Assembly: GCA_017615595.1 (NCBI GenBank)
Contig: JAFZZT010000024.1
Coordinates: forward strand, 1 to 33,740
Reading direction: 5' to 3'
DNA from: Bacteroidales bacterium
GTDB lineage: Bacteria; Bacteroidota; Bacteroidia; Bacteroidales; WCHB1-69
Length of the DNA: 33,740 nt
Shown piece by piece: positions 1 through 6,199 of the stretch. The notes beneath the pieces were generated by a model. It was given only the letters and a program-made list of their open reading frames with translations, made no database searches and was not told where the DNA came from. Position 1 is the first letter of the stretch. Each line of letters begins with the position of its first letter. Both the position numbers and the translations under genes were made by a program.

Positions 1-165
1 GTGACCGGTGGCGCGGTAGGTGTCGGAGCGTTCCATCGCCTTGAGGAACGCCTCGTGCGCCAAATCCTCCGCCAACGCCAAGTCATTGACATAGCGGTAG
101 CAGATCCCAATCATCCGTCCGATGTTGGCCGCATACATCCGCTCCCAAAATGCCGCATTCTCCAT
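1..165 (-). CDS. Sigma-70 family (ECF-like) RNA polymerase sigma factor, N-terminal part only
   Basis: Reading the minus strand from an ATG at 165 gives 55 residues that run off the window edge. They match sigma region 2: an opening helix (AAFWERMYAANIG), then GICYRYVNDLALAEDLAHEAFLKA, the typical region 2.2 core with the acidic/aromatic pattern used for core polymerase contact, followed by the region 2.3/2.4 start. An in-frame TGA lies 15 bases upstream of the ATG, so the start is well fixed. A TATTTTTG -7 box at 192-199 would give a leader of about 20 bases. Many Bacteroidota ECF factors sit with cell-surface genes, but no anti-sigma factor is visible here. Family assignment is good; subclass cannot be judged from 55 residues. 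Confidence 0.8.
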   Translation of the reverse strand, partial: MENAAFWERMYAANIGRMIGICYRYVNDLALAEDLAHEAFLKAMERSDTYRATGH

Positions 166-191
166 TTTTCGCCTTGTTCATGATGATGACG

Positions 192-199
192 CAAAAATA
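192..199 (-). promoter_or_regulatory. -7 promoter box of the sigma factor gene
   Basis: TATTTTTG on the minus strand fits the Bacteroidota -7 consensus TAnnTTTG and lies 26 bases before the ATG at 165. I see no convincing -33 TTTG element at the usual spacing. Confidence 0.5.
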
Positions 200-240
200 G
201 CAAAAGGTTACGCTGGAAGGGGAAATTTTTTTGCTTTTAG

Positions 241-936
241 CTATTGGCTGGACTTTTTACGTTTTTGGCGTTTGGTTTTCGGGGTGGTGATCTTCGCCCC
301 GTCCTTCACGCAACGCACGCTATAGCCGTTGCACACCTTGCCGAAGCAGACGTAAGGGCATGGGTAGCTGATGTCATCTATGTAACGTCCTATGGCGGTG
401 CCGTCCTCGAAGGGAGAGGCGCTCCACCAAAAAGACCCTTCGCCCACATTGGCATAGGCATCCTTATAGAAATAACCACCCCGTGGCGGACGCACAAAAC
501 GCTTCATAATCCGCATGTTTTGGGAAGACACAGGAACTCTATGAAGGCTTCTTTCGGCGGCACAGCCCTGCGTCATGGCTGTCCATTCTGCATCGTCCGG
601 CAAGTGCCAGCCATCAGGGCAGACGCCCTGCACGTCGGCTGAGGCAGAGTCTGTCTCGCGCACCGCCGCCTTCCACGTGTAGAGCAGTCCGTATTTCCGC
701 ACGGAGTCCTTGCGGTTCCCATAGTCGAAATAGTAAGCCCCAATCGTATCTCGGGTGGTCGCATCGCCCTTCGGAATCGGACTCCCGTCCGCGTAATGTG
801 TCGTCCGCAGGTTCTCCGCCATCCAGTGCATGCCGTTGAGCTTCACCGTGCGGTAGCGATTCCCGTCGCAGTCGCGCACGGTCCCGCACGCAGAAAAGAG
901 CAGCGCCAAAGATAAGAATGCGAGGAGGTTTTTCAT
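241..936 (-). CDS. FISUMP-domain lipoprotein
   Basis: 231 residues. A lipoprotein signal peptide (MKNLLAFLSLALLFSAC) puts the lipidated cysteine at residue 17, so the protein should be membrane-anchored, probably surface exposed. The rest is one FISUMP domain (Fibrobacter succinogenes major paralogous domain, common in Bacteroidota): the WMAENLRTTHYADGSPIP block near residue 38, GLLYTWKAA near 83, CPDGWHLPDDAEWTAM near 105 and the terminal SVRCVKD near 210. The domain has a C-type-lectin-like look but its ligand is unknown. The basic tail is KTKRQKRKKSSQ. It starts 11 bases after the upstream gene and is probably co-transcribed with it. Its first seven codons share DNA with that gene. Confidence 0.85.
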   Translation of the reverse strand: MKNLLAFLSLALLFSACGTVRDCDGNRYRTVKLNGMHWMAENLRTTHYADGSPIPKGDATTRDTIGAYYFDYGNRKDSVRKYGLLYTWKAAVRETDSASADVQGVCPDGWHLPDDAEWTAMTQGCAAERSLHRVPVSSQNMRIMKRFVRPPRGGYFYKDAYANVGEGSFWWSASPFEDGTAIGRYIDDISYPCPYVCFGKVCNGYSVRCVKDGAKITTPKTKRQKRKKSSQ

Positions 937-947
937 ATAATTAAAAA

Positions 948-2150
948 TTAGTAGTCCAATCCATCAATGCCGATTAGAGAACTGGACTTGTCGAAGGTGT
1001 AGTACAAGCGAAGGTGGTCCGTACTAACGGGTCCAGAATAGCGAACCGACAGCACACAGTACTCTCCAACGCGTTCGACCCAATTCACCAAACCGTATTT
1101 CTGGAAGTTGCGACCGCGCTCCATCATGTCTTGATTCACTGCTGCCAGCATCTTGTCCATCCCAGAGAAAAGGTTCAGCGCCTCTGGGGTCAAATAGCCT
1201 TCCCACCCATCCCTATGCCCGACATACAACAATCGTCCTTTGGCATCAAATCCATAGCAAAGGGAGTCGGTATAAACGCGATAGAAAGAACCTTGTTTGA
1301 GTTTTTTCCTCTTATTGGTAAAACTTCCATCCTTGTTTTGACGATATTTCCAATAATACGGGGAAAAATGCCGTATGGTTTCGATTTTTGACGTATCGAA
1401 CGGCATTACGACAGCCTGTACAGCAGTAGGCAATTGCCCAAAAGAAATCTCCGTTTCCGTTTGGTCATAGTACTCGTCAAAAAAGGTGTTCCTACATAAT
1501 CCTTGCGGCACTTTGCTGCGCCCTTTAACATAATAAACCCAGGGACCATTGACATAGTAATTAGTGAGTCGAGCTTTGGTCAAGTTCAAGTCCGCTATCC
1601 AATAGGTGTCATCGCCATCACATTGTGAGAGATATCTTCTGTCTGGGAATGTGTGGTCATCTTGTATGATGAAGTTAACATGCACACAGGTGTCCCCTTC
1701 GGGATTGATGAAAAAGAGGTATTGCCGAACATACTGGTAAAAGCGCGGTGTTGTCAATGCACGTTGGATATTCTGTGCCGTGTCGGCCAAGAGATCCAAT
1801 GTGCGGGCGAGGAGCGTTTCGGCTCGTTGCACCTCCGCCACACCGGCCTTGAACTCCGAGTCTTCCTTGCCGCACCCTCCCCAAAGCACAGCATAACTGG
1901 GATCCTTCGGTTCCATCACATAGCCTACCACCCCAGTGTCGTTTCGGCACTCGAAGAACAGCCAGGCCGTATCGGGATGTTGGAATTGGTTGGATGCTGA
2001 GAAATCTGCCGGATCGTACTGCACCGGTGCCATTGTCGTCACTTTTACCGCCTTCAGAGGCTCCTGTGGCACAGTAATGGGTCTTTTCTGTGCACCGACA
2101 TCCATCAGAAGCAGCAAGATGAAAGCCAGGAATGCGAGGAGGTTTTTCAT
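948..2150 (-). CDS. Secreted protein of unknown function, 400 residues
   Basis: The N-terminus MKNLLAFLAFILLLLMDVGAQ is a signal peptide with a likely cleavage after AQ (residue 21). I do not recognise the mature part; it is rich in aromatic and charged residues, has few cysteines, no further membrane segments and no obvious catalytic motif. A segment around residues 105-160 (helical RAETLLARTLDLLADTAQ, then an aromatic strand-like stretch) and a C-terminal strand-rich region suggest a soluble globular protein. The gene leads a two-gene unit with the FISUMP lipoprotein 11 bases downstream; a -7 box lies at 2201-2208. Possibly a periplasmic or surface protein; no function can be given. Confidence 0.75.
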   Translation of the reverse strand: MKNLLAFLAFILLLLMDVGAQKRPITVPQEPLKAVKVTTMAPVQYDPADFSASNQFQHPDTAWLFFECRNDTGVVGYVMEPKDPSYAVLWGGCGKEDSEFKAGVAEVQRAETLLARTLDLLADTAQNIQRALTTPRFYQYVRQYLFFINPEGDTCVHVNFIIQDDHTFPDRRYLSQCDGDDTYWIADLNLTKARLTNYYVNGPWVYYVKGRSKVPQGLCRNTFFDEYYDQTETEISFGQLPTAVQAVVMPFDTSKIETIRHFSPYYWKYRQNKDGSFTNKRKKLKQGSFYRVYTDSLCYGFDAKGRLLYVGHRDGWEGYLTPEALNLFSGMDKMLAAVNQDMMERGRNFQKYGLVNWVERVGEYCVLSVRYSGPVSTDHLRLYYTFDKSSSLIGIDGLDY

Positions 2151-2200
2151 TTTGGTGTAAAATTATAGGGCTTTTCTTATAAAAGTCTGGATTTTGAGTG

Positions 2201-2208
2201 CAAAAATA
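2201..2208 (-). promoter_or_regulatory. -7 promoter box of the 948-2150 / 241-936 unit
   Basis: TATTTTTG on the minus strand (TAnnTTTG consensus), about 50 bases upstream of the ATG at 2150. No clear -33 element. Confidence 0.45.
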
Positions 2209-2229
2209 GAAAAATTGTAATAGTACACT

Positions 2230-2386
2230 ACACCCCGTGCAGAAAGCACGCTACTATTTTGGCTGGTTGATGTGGCGTGCCTTCAGCACGCTGACTACGC
2301 GGGTGCCGCCGCCACCCCACACTGCGCTCCACTTCGTTGCGCTGATGTGGGGTTATTCGGATAGCGTGCTTTCAGCACGCCGAAGC
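2230..2386. repeat. Palindromic repeat element with three GCGTGC hairpins
   Basis: Three short hairpins share the arm CGTGC/GCACG: 2236-2250 (loop AGAAA), 2275-2291 (GCGTGC, loop CTTCA, GCACGC) and 2364-2380 (GCGTGC, loop TTTCA, GCACGC). Between the second and third lies a longer imperfect inverted repeat with arms CCCCACA and TGTGGGG (about 2315-2353). The element fills most of the gap between divergent genes and carries no credible gene; a 71-codon open frame across it is repeat translation. The form resembles REP/BIME-type dispersed palindromic elements. Confidence 0.6.
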
Positions 2387-2642
2387 TTTCTCCGCAAATA
2401 TACCACCGAAACAAGTTTTCATCAAGTATTTTACAAAATTTTTTATTCCTGACAATCAACTGATTACAAACATGCTTTTAATTATTTAATTTTCAATAGT
2501 TAAATTTTGAAATGTATTTCGCGTGTTTTGGACGATTGGGCGCGAAATGTCAACAGTAAAGCTTAAAACAATAATTGCACAATCATCTCATTGAAAACAA
2601 CCTCCTGTTCACTCTTCACTGCTCACTCTTCACTAAAAAAAT
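2387..2642. other. Intergenic AT-rich stretch before the GH92 gene
   Basis: No gene is seen. An 8-base inverted repeat (ATTTCGCG at 2516-2523, CGCGAAAT at 2541-2548, 17-base spacer) could be an operator or weak hairpin. From about 2575 the sequence becomes repetitive (CACTCTTCACTGCTCACTCTTCACT-like units and a variant of the AATCATCTCATTG repeat seen elsewhere). An open frame that runs in from 2575 is not a credible N-terminal extension of the next gene. Confidence 0.4.
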
Positions 2643-2650
2643 GTACCTTT
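2643..2650 (+). promoter_or_regulatory. -7 promoter box of the GH92 gene
   Basis: TACCTTTG matches TAnnTTTG exactly and lies 23 bases before the ATG at 2674. Transcription starting just after it would exclude the upstream in-frame starts, which decides the start codon. Confidence 0.65.
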
Positions 2651-2673
2651 GCCGCTCCTTAATCCCCCAAAAA

Positions 2674-5043
2674 ATGAAAAAAATCCTTTTCCTCATAATC
2701 CTTTTGACAATGATGACCGCAACTGCGCAAAACGATTACACCCAATACGTGAACCCCATCATCGGGACGAACGGCATGGGGCACACCTTCCCCGGCGCGT
2801 GCTACCCCTTCGGCGGCGTGCAGGTGAGTCCCGACACGGACACCATCCCCCACAACATCAACGGAAAGTACCAGCCAGGGGTCTATGACTACTGCGCCGG
2901 CTACCAGTACCGTGACAAGACCATCGTGGGGTTCAGCCACACCCATTTCAGCGGCACCGGCCACTCCGACATGGGCGACATCCTGCTGATGCCCTTCACT
3001 GGCGAGGTGCAGCTCAACCCCGGTACCGCCGACAATCCCGACGGCGGTTACCGCTCGCGCTTCAGCCACGAAACCGAGAAGTGCTCGCCCGGCTACTATG
3101 AGGTGCGCCTCAGTGATGGCGACATCCTCGTGCAGCTCACCGCCACCCCGCACTGCGGCATCCACAAATACACGTACCCCAAGGGCGAAACCCAGAAGCT
3201 CATCGTGGATCTCAACCACGCCATCTACAACTACGATGGCAAGGTGCTCTGGGCTTCCCTGCGCATGGAAGACCCCTACACGCTGACGGGCTACCGCATC
3301 ACAAACGGCTGGGCAAGAGAGAACTACGTCTATTTCGCCATCCATTTCAGCAAACCCGTGGCGCACTATGGCTATCAGGATTTCGGGAAACAGGACTACA
3401 ACGGCTTCTGGCGCCGCTTCGACTTGAACCATGACTTCCCCGAAATGGCAGGTCGAAAGGTGGTAGCTTGGATAGAATTTGAAAACGATGATAGCCCCGT
3501 GTTGGAGGTGCAGGTGGCACTTTCCGCGGTTAGCACTAAAGGTGCACATGGTAATTTGATTGTAGAAACCCTTGCTGACGAGGAGGAATCTATTCTTTCG
3601 TTCGAAAAATTGTATCACCAAACAGCAAAAAAATGGAACGAGAAATTAGGAATATATCAAGCCAAAGGCACGCCCGACCAACTCGCGATGTTCTACACTT
3701 CGCTCTACCATACGATGATTAACCCATCTATTTATCAGGATGTTGACGGACAATATCGCGGAGTGGATCATAATATCTACAAGAATGAATACGATCATAC
3801 CAACTACACTATTTTTTCCCTATGGGATACTTATCGTGCCGAGCATCCGCTGCTGAATATCATTGATCCGATTAATGCAGTTGATATGGCAGAATCCATG
3901 CTAAACCATGCCCTTGTAAGTGTACATCATATTCTGCCTGTATGGAGCCATGCTGGCAACGAGAACTGGTGTATGATCGGTTATCACGGCGTGTCGGTGG
4001 TGGCGGACGCTTTTTTGCATCATAAAGACGAATTTATTCATAATGAACATGTATTAGGACATTTGATTACGGCGATACCTTTTATACTACATAGTGCGAA
4101 TTTGGATTACTACGACCACACAGACTTATACAAAAAAATGGGATATGTGCCCTATAACAAGTCTGCTGTCGGCACTTCCATCACATTGGAAAATGCTTAT
4201 GAGGATTGGGTGATTTATCATTTACTTGATCAAGGAAAGATTGCAACTGGATTTCAGGATGAGAAGGAAACCTATCGTCAGCGCGCACTGAATTTCAAGA
4301 ACGTCTTCAATCCGGAGACGGGCTTTGCGCAGGCGCGTTACGAGGACGGCTCGTGGAAGACGCCCGCCGACCTGCTCTCCACCTCCAACGAGGGCTTCAT
4401 CGAAGGCAACAGCTGGAATTATTCGTTCTATGTGCCGCACGATGTCAATGGCCTCATCAAAATCATGGGCGGCGACAAGGTCTTCGTGCAACGCCTCGAC
4501 CAGCTATTTGAGATGTACGTGCCAGACGAGTTTTTCGCTGAAACCGAGGACGTTACCCGCGAGGGCATGGTGGGCGGCTACGTACACGGCAACGAGCCCA
4601 GTCACCACATCCCCTACCTCTATATGTGGACCTCCCAGCCGTGGAAGACGCAGCAGCGCGTGCGCGAGGTGATGAACAAAATGTACAAAAACAACATCGA
4701 CGGGCTGTGCGGCAATGACGACTGCGGACAGATGTCGGCGTGGTACGTCTTCAGCGCGATGGGCTTCTATCCCGTCTGTCCGGCCAGCGGCCAATACGTC
4801 TTCGGCGCGCCCTACCTGCCCGAGAATGTCCTCCATCTGCAAAATGGCAACACCCTGACTATCAAGGCTCCCAACGTCAGCGACAAGAACTGCTACATCC
4901 AATCCGTCACCCTCAACGGCAAACCGATTCATTGCGGCTACATCACCTACGAGCAGATCATGGCCGGCGGCGAGCTAGTCTTCACCATGGGCAGCAAGCC
5001 GAACAGGAAGTGGTTTACGGAGAAGCCGTACTCGTTGGAGTAA
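2674..5043 (+). CDS. GH92 family alpha-mannosidase, secreted
   Basis: 789 residues, a normal size for glycoside hydrolase family 92, which are calcium-dependent exo-acting alpha-mannosidases (mostly alpha-1,2) trimming N-glycan or mannan chains in Bacteroidota. The start at 2674 gives a clean signal peptide (MKKILFLIILLTMMTATAQ). Family blocks in order: YVNPIIGTNGMGHTFPGACY at the mature N-terminus, FSHTHFSGTGHSDMGD, FSLWDTYRAEHPLL, EGNSWNYSFYVPHD (E577), GNEPSHHIPYLYMW (H644-H645), and CGNDDCGQMSAWYVFSAMGF with the acidic pair D682-D683. The protein is probably periplasmic or exported. It stands alone, without SusCD neighbours. Codon use changes inside the gene: GC-rich to about 3470, AT-rich to about 4290, GC-rich again. 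Confidence 0.93.
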   Translation: MKKILFLIILLTMMTATAQNDYTQYVNPIIGTNGMGHTFPGACYPFGGVQVSPDTDTIPHNINGKYQPGVYDYCAGYQYRDKTIVGFSHTHFSGTGHSDMGDILLMPFTGEVQLNPGTADNPDGGYRSRFSHETEKCSPGYYEVRLSDGDILVQLTATPHCGIHKYTYPKGETQKLIVDLNHAIYNYDGKVLWASLRMEDPYTLTGYRITNGWARENYVYFAIHFSKPVAHYGYQDFGKQDYNGFWRRFDLNHDFPEMAGRKVVAWIEFENDDSPVLEVQVALSAVSTKGAHGNLIVETLADEEESILSFEKLYHQTAKKWNEKLGIYQAKGTPDQLAMFYTSLYHTMINPSIYQDVDGQYRGVDHNIYKNEYDHTNYTIFSLWDTYRAEHPLLNIIDPINAVDMAESMLNHALVSVHHILPVWSHAGNENWCMIGYHGVSVVADAFLHHKDEFIHNEHVLGHLITAIPFILHSANLDYYDHTDLYKKMGYVPYNKSAVGTSITLENAYEDWVIYHLLDQGKIATGFQDEKETYRQRALNFKNVFNPETGFAQARYEDGSWKTPADLLSTSNEGFIEGNSWNYSFYVPHDVNGLIKIMGGDKVFVQRLDQLFEMYVPDEFFAETEDVTREGMVGGYVHGNEPSHHIPYLYMWTSQPWKTQQRVREVMNKMYKNNIDGLCGNDDCGQMSAWYVFSAMGFYPVCPASGQYVFGAPYLPENVLHLQNGNTLTIKAPNVSDKNCYIQSVTLNGKPIHCGYITYEQIMAGGELVFTMGSKPNRKWFTEKPYSLE

Positions 5044-5049
5044 AGAAGA

Positions 5050-5087
5050 GTTGTCAGTTGTCAGTTAGAAGTTTGGAGTTGGAAGTT
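5050..5087. repeat. Heptanucleotide repeat array (GTTNNNA units)
   Basis: Five degenerate 7-base units GTTGTCA, GTTGTCA, GTTAGAA, GTTTGGA, GTTGGAA followed by GTT. The array begins six bases after the GH92 stop codon. Confidence 0.75.
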
Positions 5088-5282
5088 ATGTCTTTAGCCA
5101 TTAGCTATTTAACCTCTAACCGTATAACCTCTAATCTCCTCCTTTCTCCTCTAATTGCATAATCGTCTCATCGCCTCATCGGCAAACCGTAACCTTTAAC
5201 CTTTTAACCTCTAACCCTTCATCGCATAATCGTCTAATCGCCTCATCAACAATCGGTAAACTGTAAACCGTGAACCGTGCTG
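5088..5282. repeat. Degenerate 7/8-base repeats (AATCGTCT and GTAAACC types)
   Basis: The gap holds TAACCTCT-like octamers and two copies of a compound unit made of AATCGTCT/CATCGCCT octamers followed by GTAAACC-like heptamers (about 5156-5190 and 5220-5280). The same compound unit occurs at about 30290-30343 and 31248-31301. No gene or terminator is visible in this stretch. Confidence 0.65.
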
Positions 5283-5327
5283 CAGTTGGCTGTTAGAATT
5301 AAGGCATCAACGCATCAACTTTTTGTG

Positions 5328-5335
5328 TACCTTTG
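5328..5335 (+). promoter_or_regulatory. -7 promoter box of the YggS-family gene
   Basis: TACCTTTG, 32 bases before the ATG at 5368, matches TAnnTTTG. No clear -33 element. Confidence 0.6.
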
Positions 5336-5367
5336 CGCGTTTTTAACGTTAGCGAAAAGTTGCCATT

Positions 5368-6036
5368 ATGAACATCGAAAAATATCATCAGATTCTACAT
5401 CAATTGCCCGAAAGCACTCGCCTGATTGCCGTCTCCAAGACCAAACCCGTAGAGGATATCCAAATGCTCTATGATGAGGGCCAACGACTTTTCGGCGAGA
5501 ACAAAGCGCAGGAAATGAAGGCCAAGCACGAAGTGCTGCCCCAAGATATCCAATGGCATTTTATCGGTCATCTGCAGACCAACAAGATCAAATACATCGC
5601 CCCTTTTGTGACCATGATTCATAGCATTGACAGTGAGTCCCTGTTGGTGGAAGTCAACAAGTTGGCAGAGAAAAACCATCGGGTGATCCCCTGTCTGCTC
5701 CAATTCCATATCGCCGCGGAGGAGACAAAGTTCGGCTTCACCCTGGAGGAGAGCCGGGCCATGTTGCAGGGTCCGGTATTCCCCACTTTGCATCATGTTC
5801 AGATTTGCGGCGTGATGGGAATGGCTACCTTTACCGAGGACATGCAACAGGTGCGCCGGGAGTTTCAACAGCTCCACGACATCTTCCAAAGCCTGAAAGA
5901 GGAATTCTTCGCAGAAGACGAAGCGTTCAAGGAGATCTCTATGGGCATGACAGACGATTATCCTATAGCCATAGAGGAGGGGAGCACTTTTATTCGGGTC
6001 GGGAGCGCCATTTTTGGGGAGAGAAAATACCTGTGA
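5368..6036 (+). CDS. YggS/PROSC family pyridoxal-phosphate-binding protein
   Basis: 222 residues, the usual size of the YggS/PLPBP family. These single-domain TIM-barrel proteins bind pyridoxal 5'-phosphate and help keep PLP and amino/keto acid pools in balance; no catalytic activity is firmly established. The PLP lysine is expected at K24 in AVSKTKP. Other family blocks are FGENKAQE, WHFIGHLQTNK, the KFGF segment near residue 118, MGMATFTED, and the C-terminal SMGMTDDYPIAIEEGSTFIRVGSAIFG that binds the cofactor phosphate. Cytoplasmic. It is followed, four bases after its stop, by a repeat array and then polA; a shared transcript is possible. Confidence 0.93.
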   Translation: MNIEKYHQILHQLPESTRLIAVSKTKPVEDIQMLYDEGQRLFGENKAQEMKAKHEVLPQDIQWHFIGHLQTNKIKYIAPFVTMIHSIDSESLLVEVNKLAEKNHRVIPCLLQFHIAAEETKFGFTLEESRAMLQGPVFPTLHHVQICGVMGMATFTEDMQQVRREFQQLHDIFQSLKEEFFAEDEAFKEISMGMTDDYPIAIEEGSTFIRVGSAIFGERKYL

Positions 6037-6039
6037 TAA

Positions 6040-6112
6040 GTTGTCAGTTATCAGTTATCAGTTAGGAGTTAGAAGTTAGGAGTTTGAAGTTGGGAGTTAG
6101 GAGTTTGAAGTT
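6040..6112. repeat. Heptanucleotide repeat array, ten GTTNNNA units
   Basis: Ten consecutive 7-base units beginning at 6040 (GTTGTCA, GTTATCA twice, then GTTAGGA, GTTAGAA, GTTTGAA and GTTGGGA variants) plus a final GTT. Period is exactly seven with no spacers. The array starts three bases after the stop of the PLP-binding protein gene. Confidence 0.85.
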
Positions 6113-6120
6113 GTTCTGTT

Positions 6121-6130
6121 GGGGGGGGGG
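6121..6130. repeat. Homopolymer tract of ten G
   Basis: A run of ten G residues directly after the heptamer array, 70 bases upstream of the polA start codon. Such tracts are prone to slipped-strand length change. Confidence 0.8.
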
Positions 6131-6199
6131 CAAGAGTTTGGTAGAGAAACAGTTTGAAAACAGATGATGAGAGGGTAGCGATTAATAAAAATTAACACT

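Noticed and set aside
2237..2452. 71-codon plus-strand open frame upstream of GH92
   Set aside because: It is a translation of the palindromic element, with no signal or family likeness.
2575..2673. 33-residue N-terminal extension of the GH92 protein
   Set aside because: It would place residues before a perfect signal peptide and it spans the -7 box at 2643-2650.
5050..5282. CRISPR array
   Set aside because: Units are only 7-8 bases, directly adjoining and without unique spacers; there are no cas genes.
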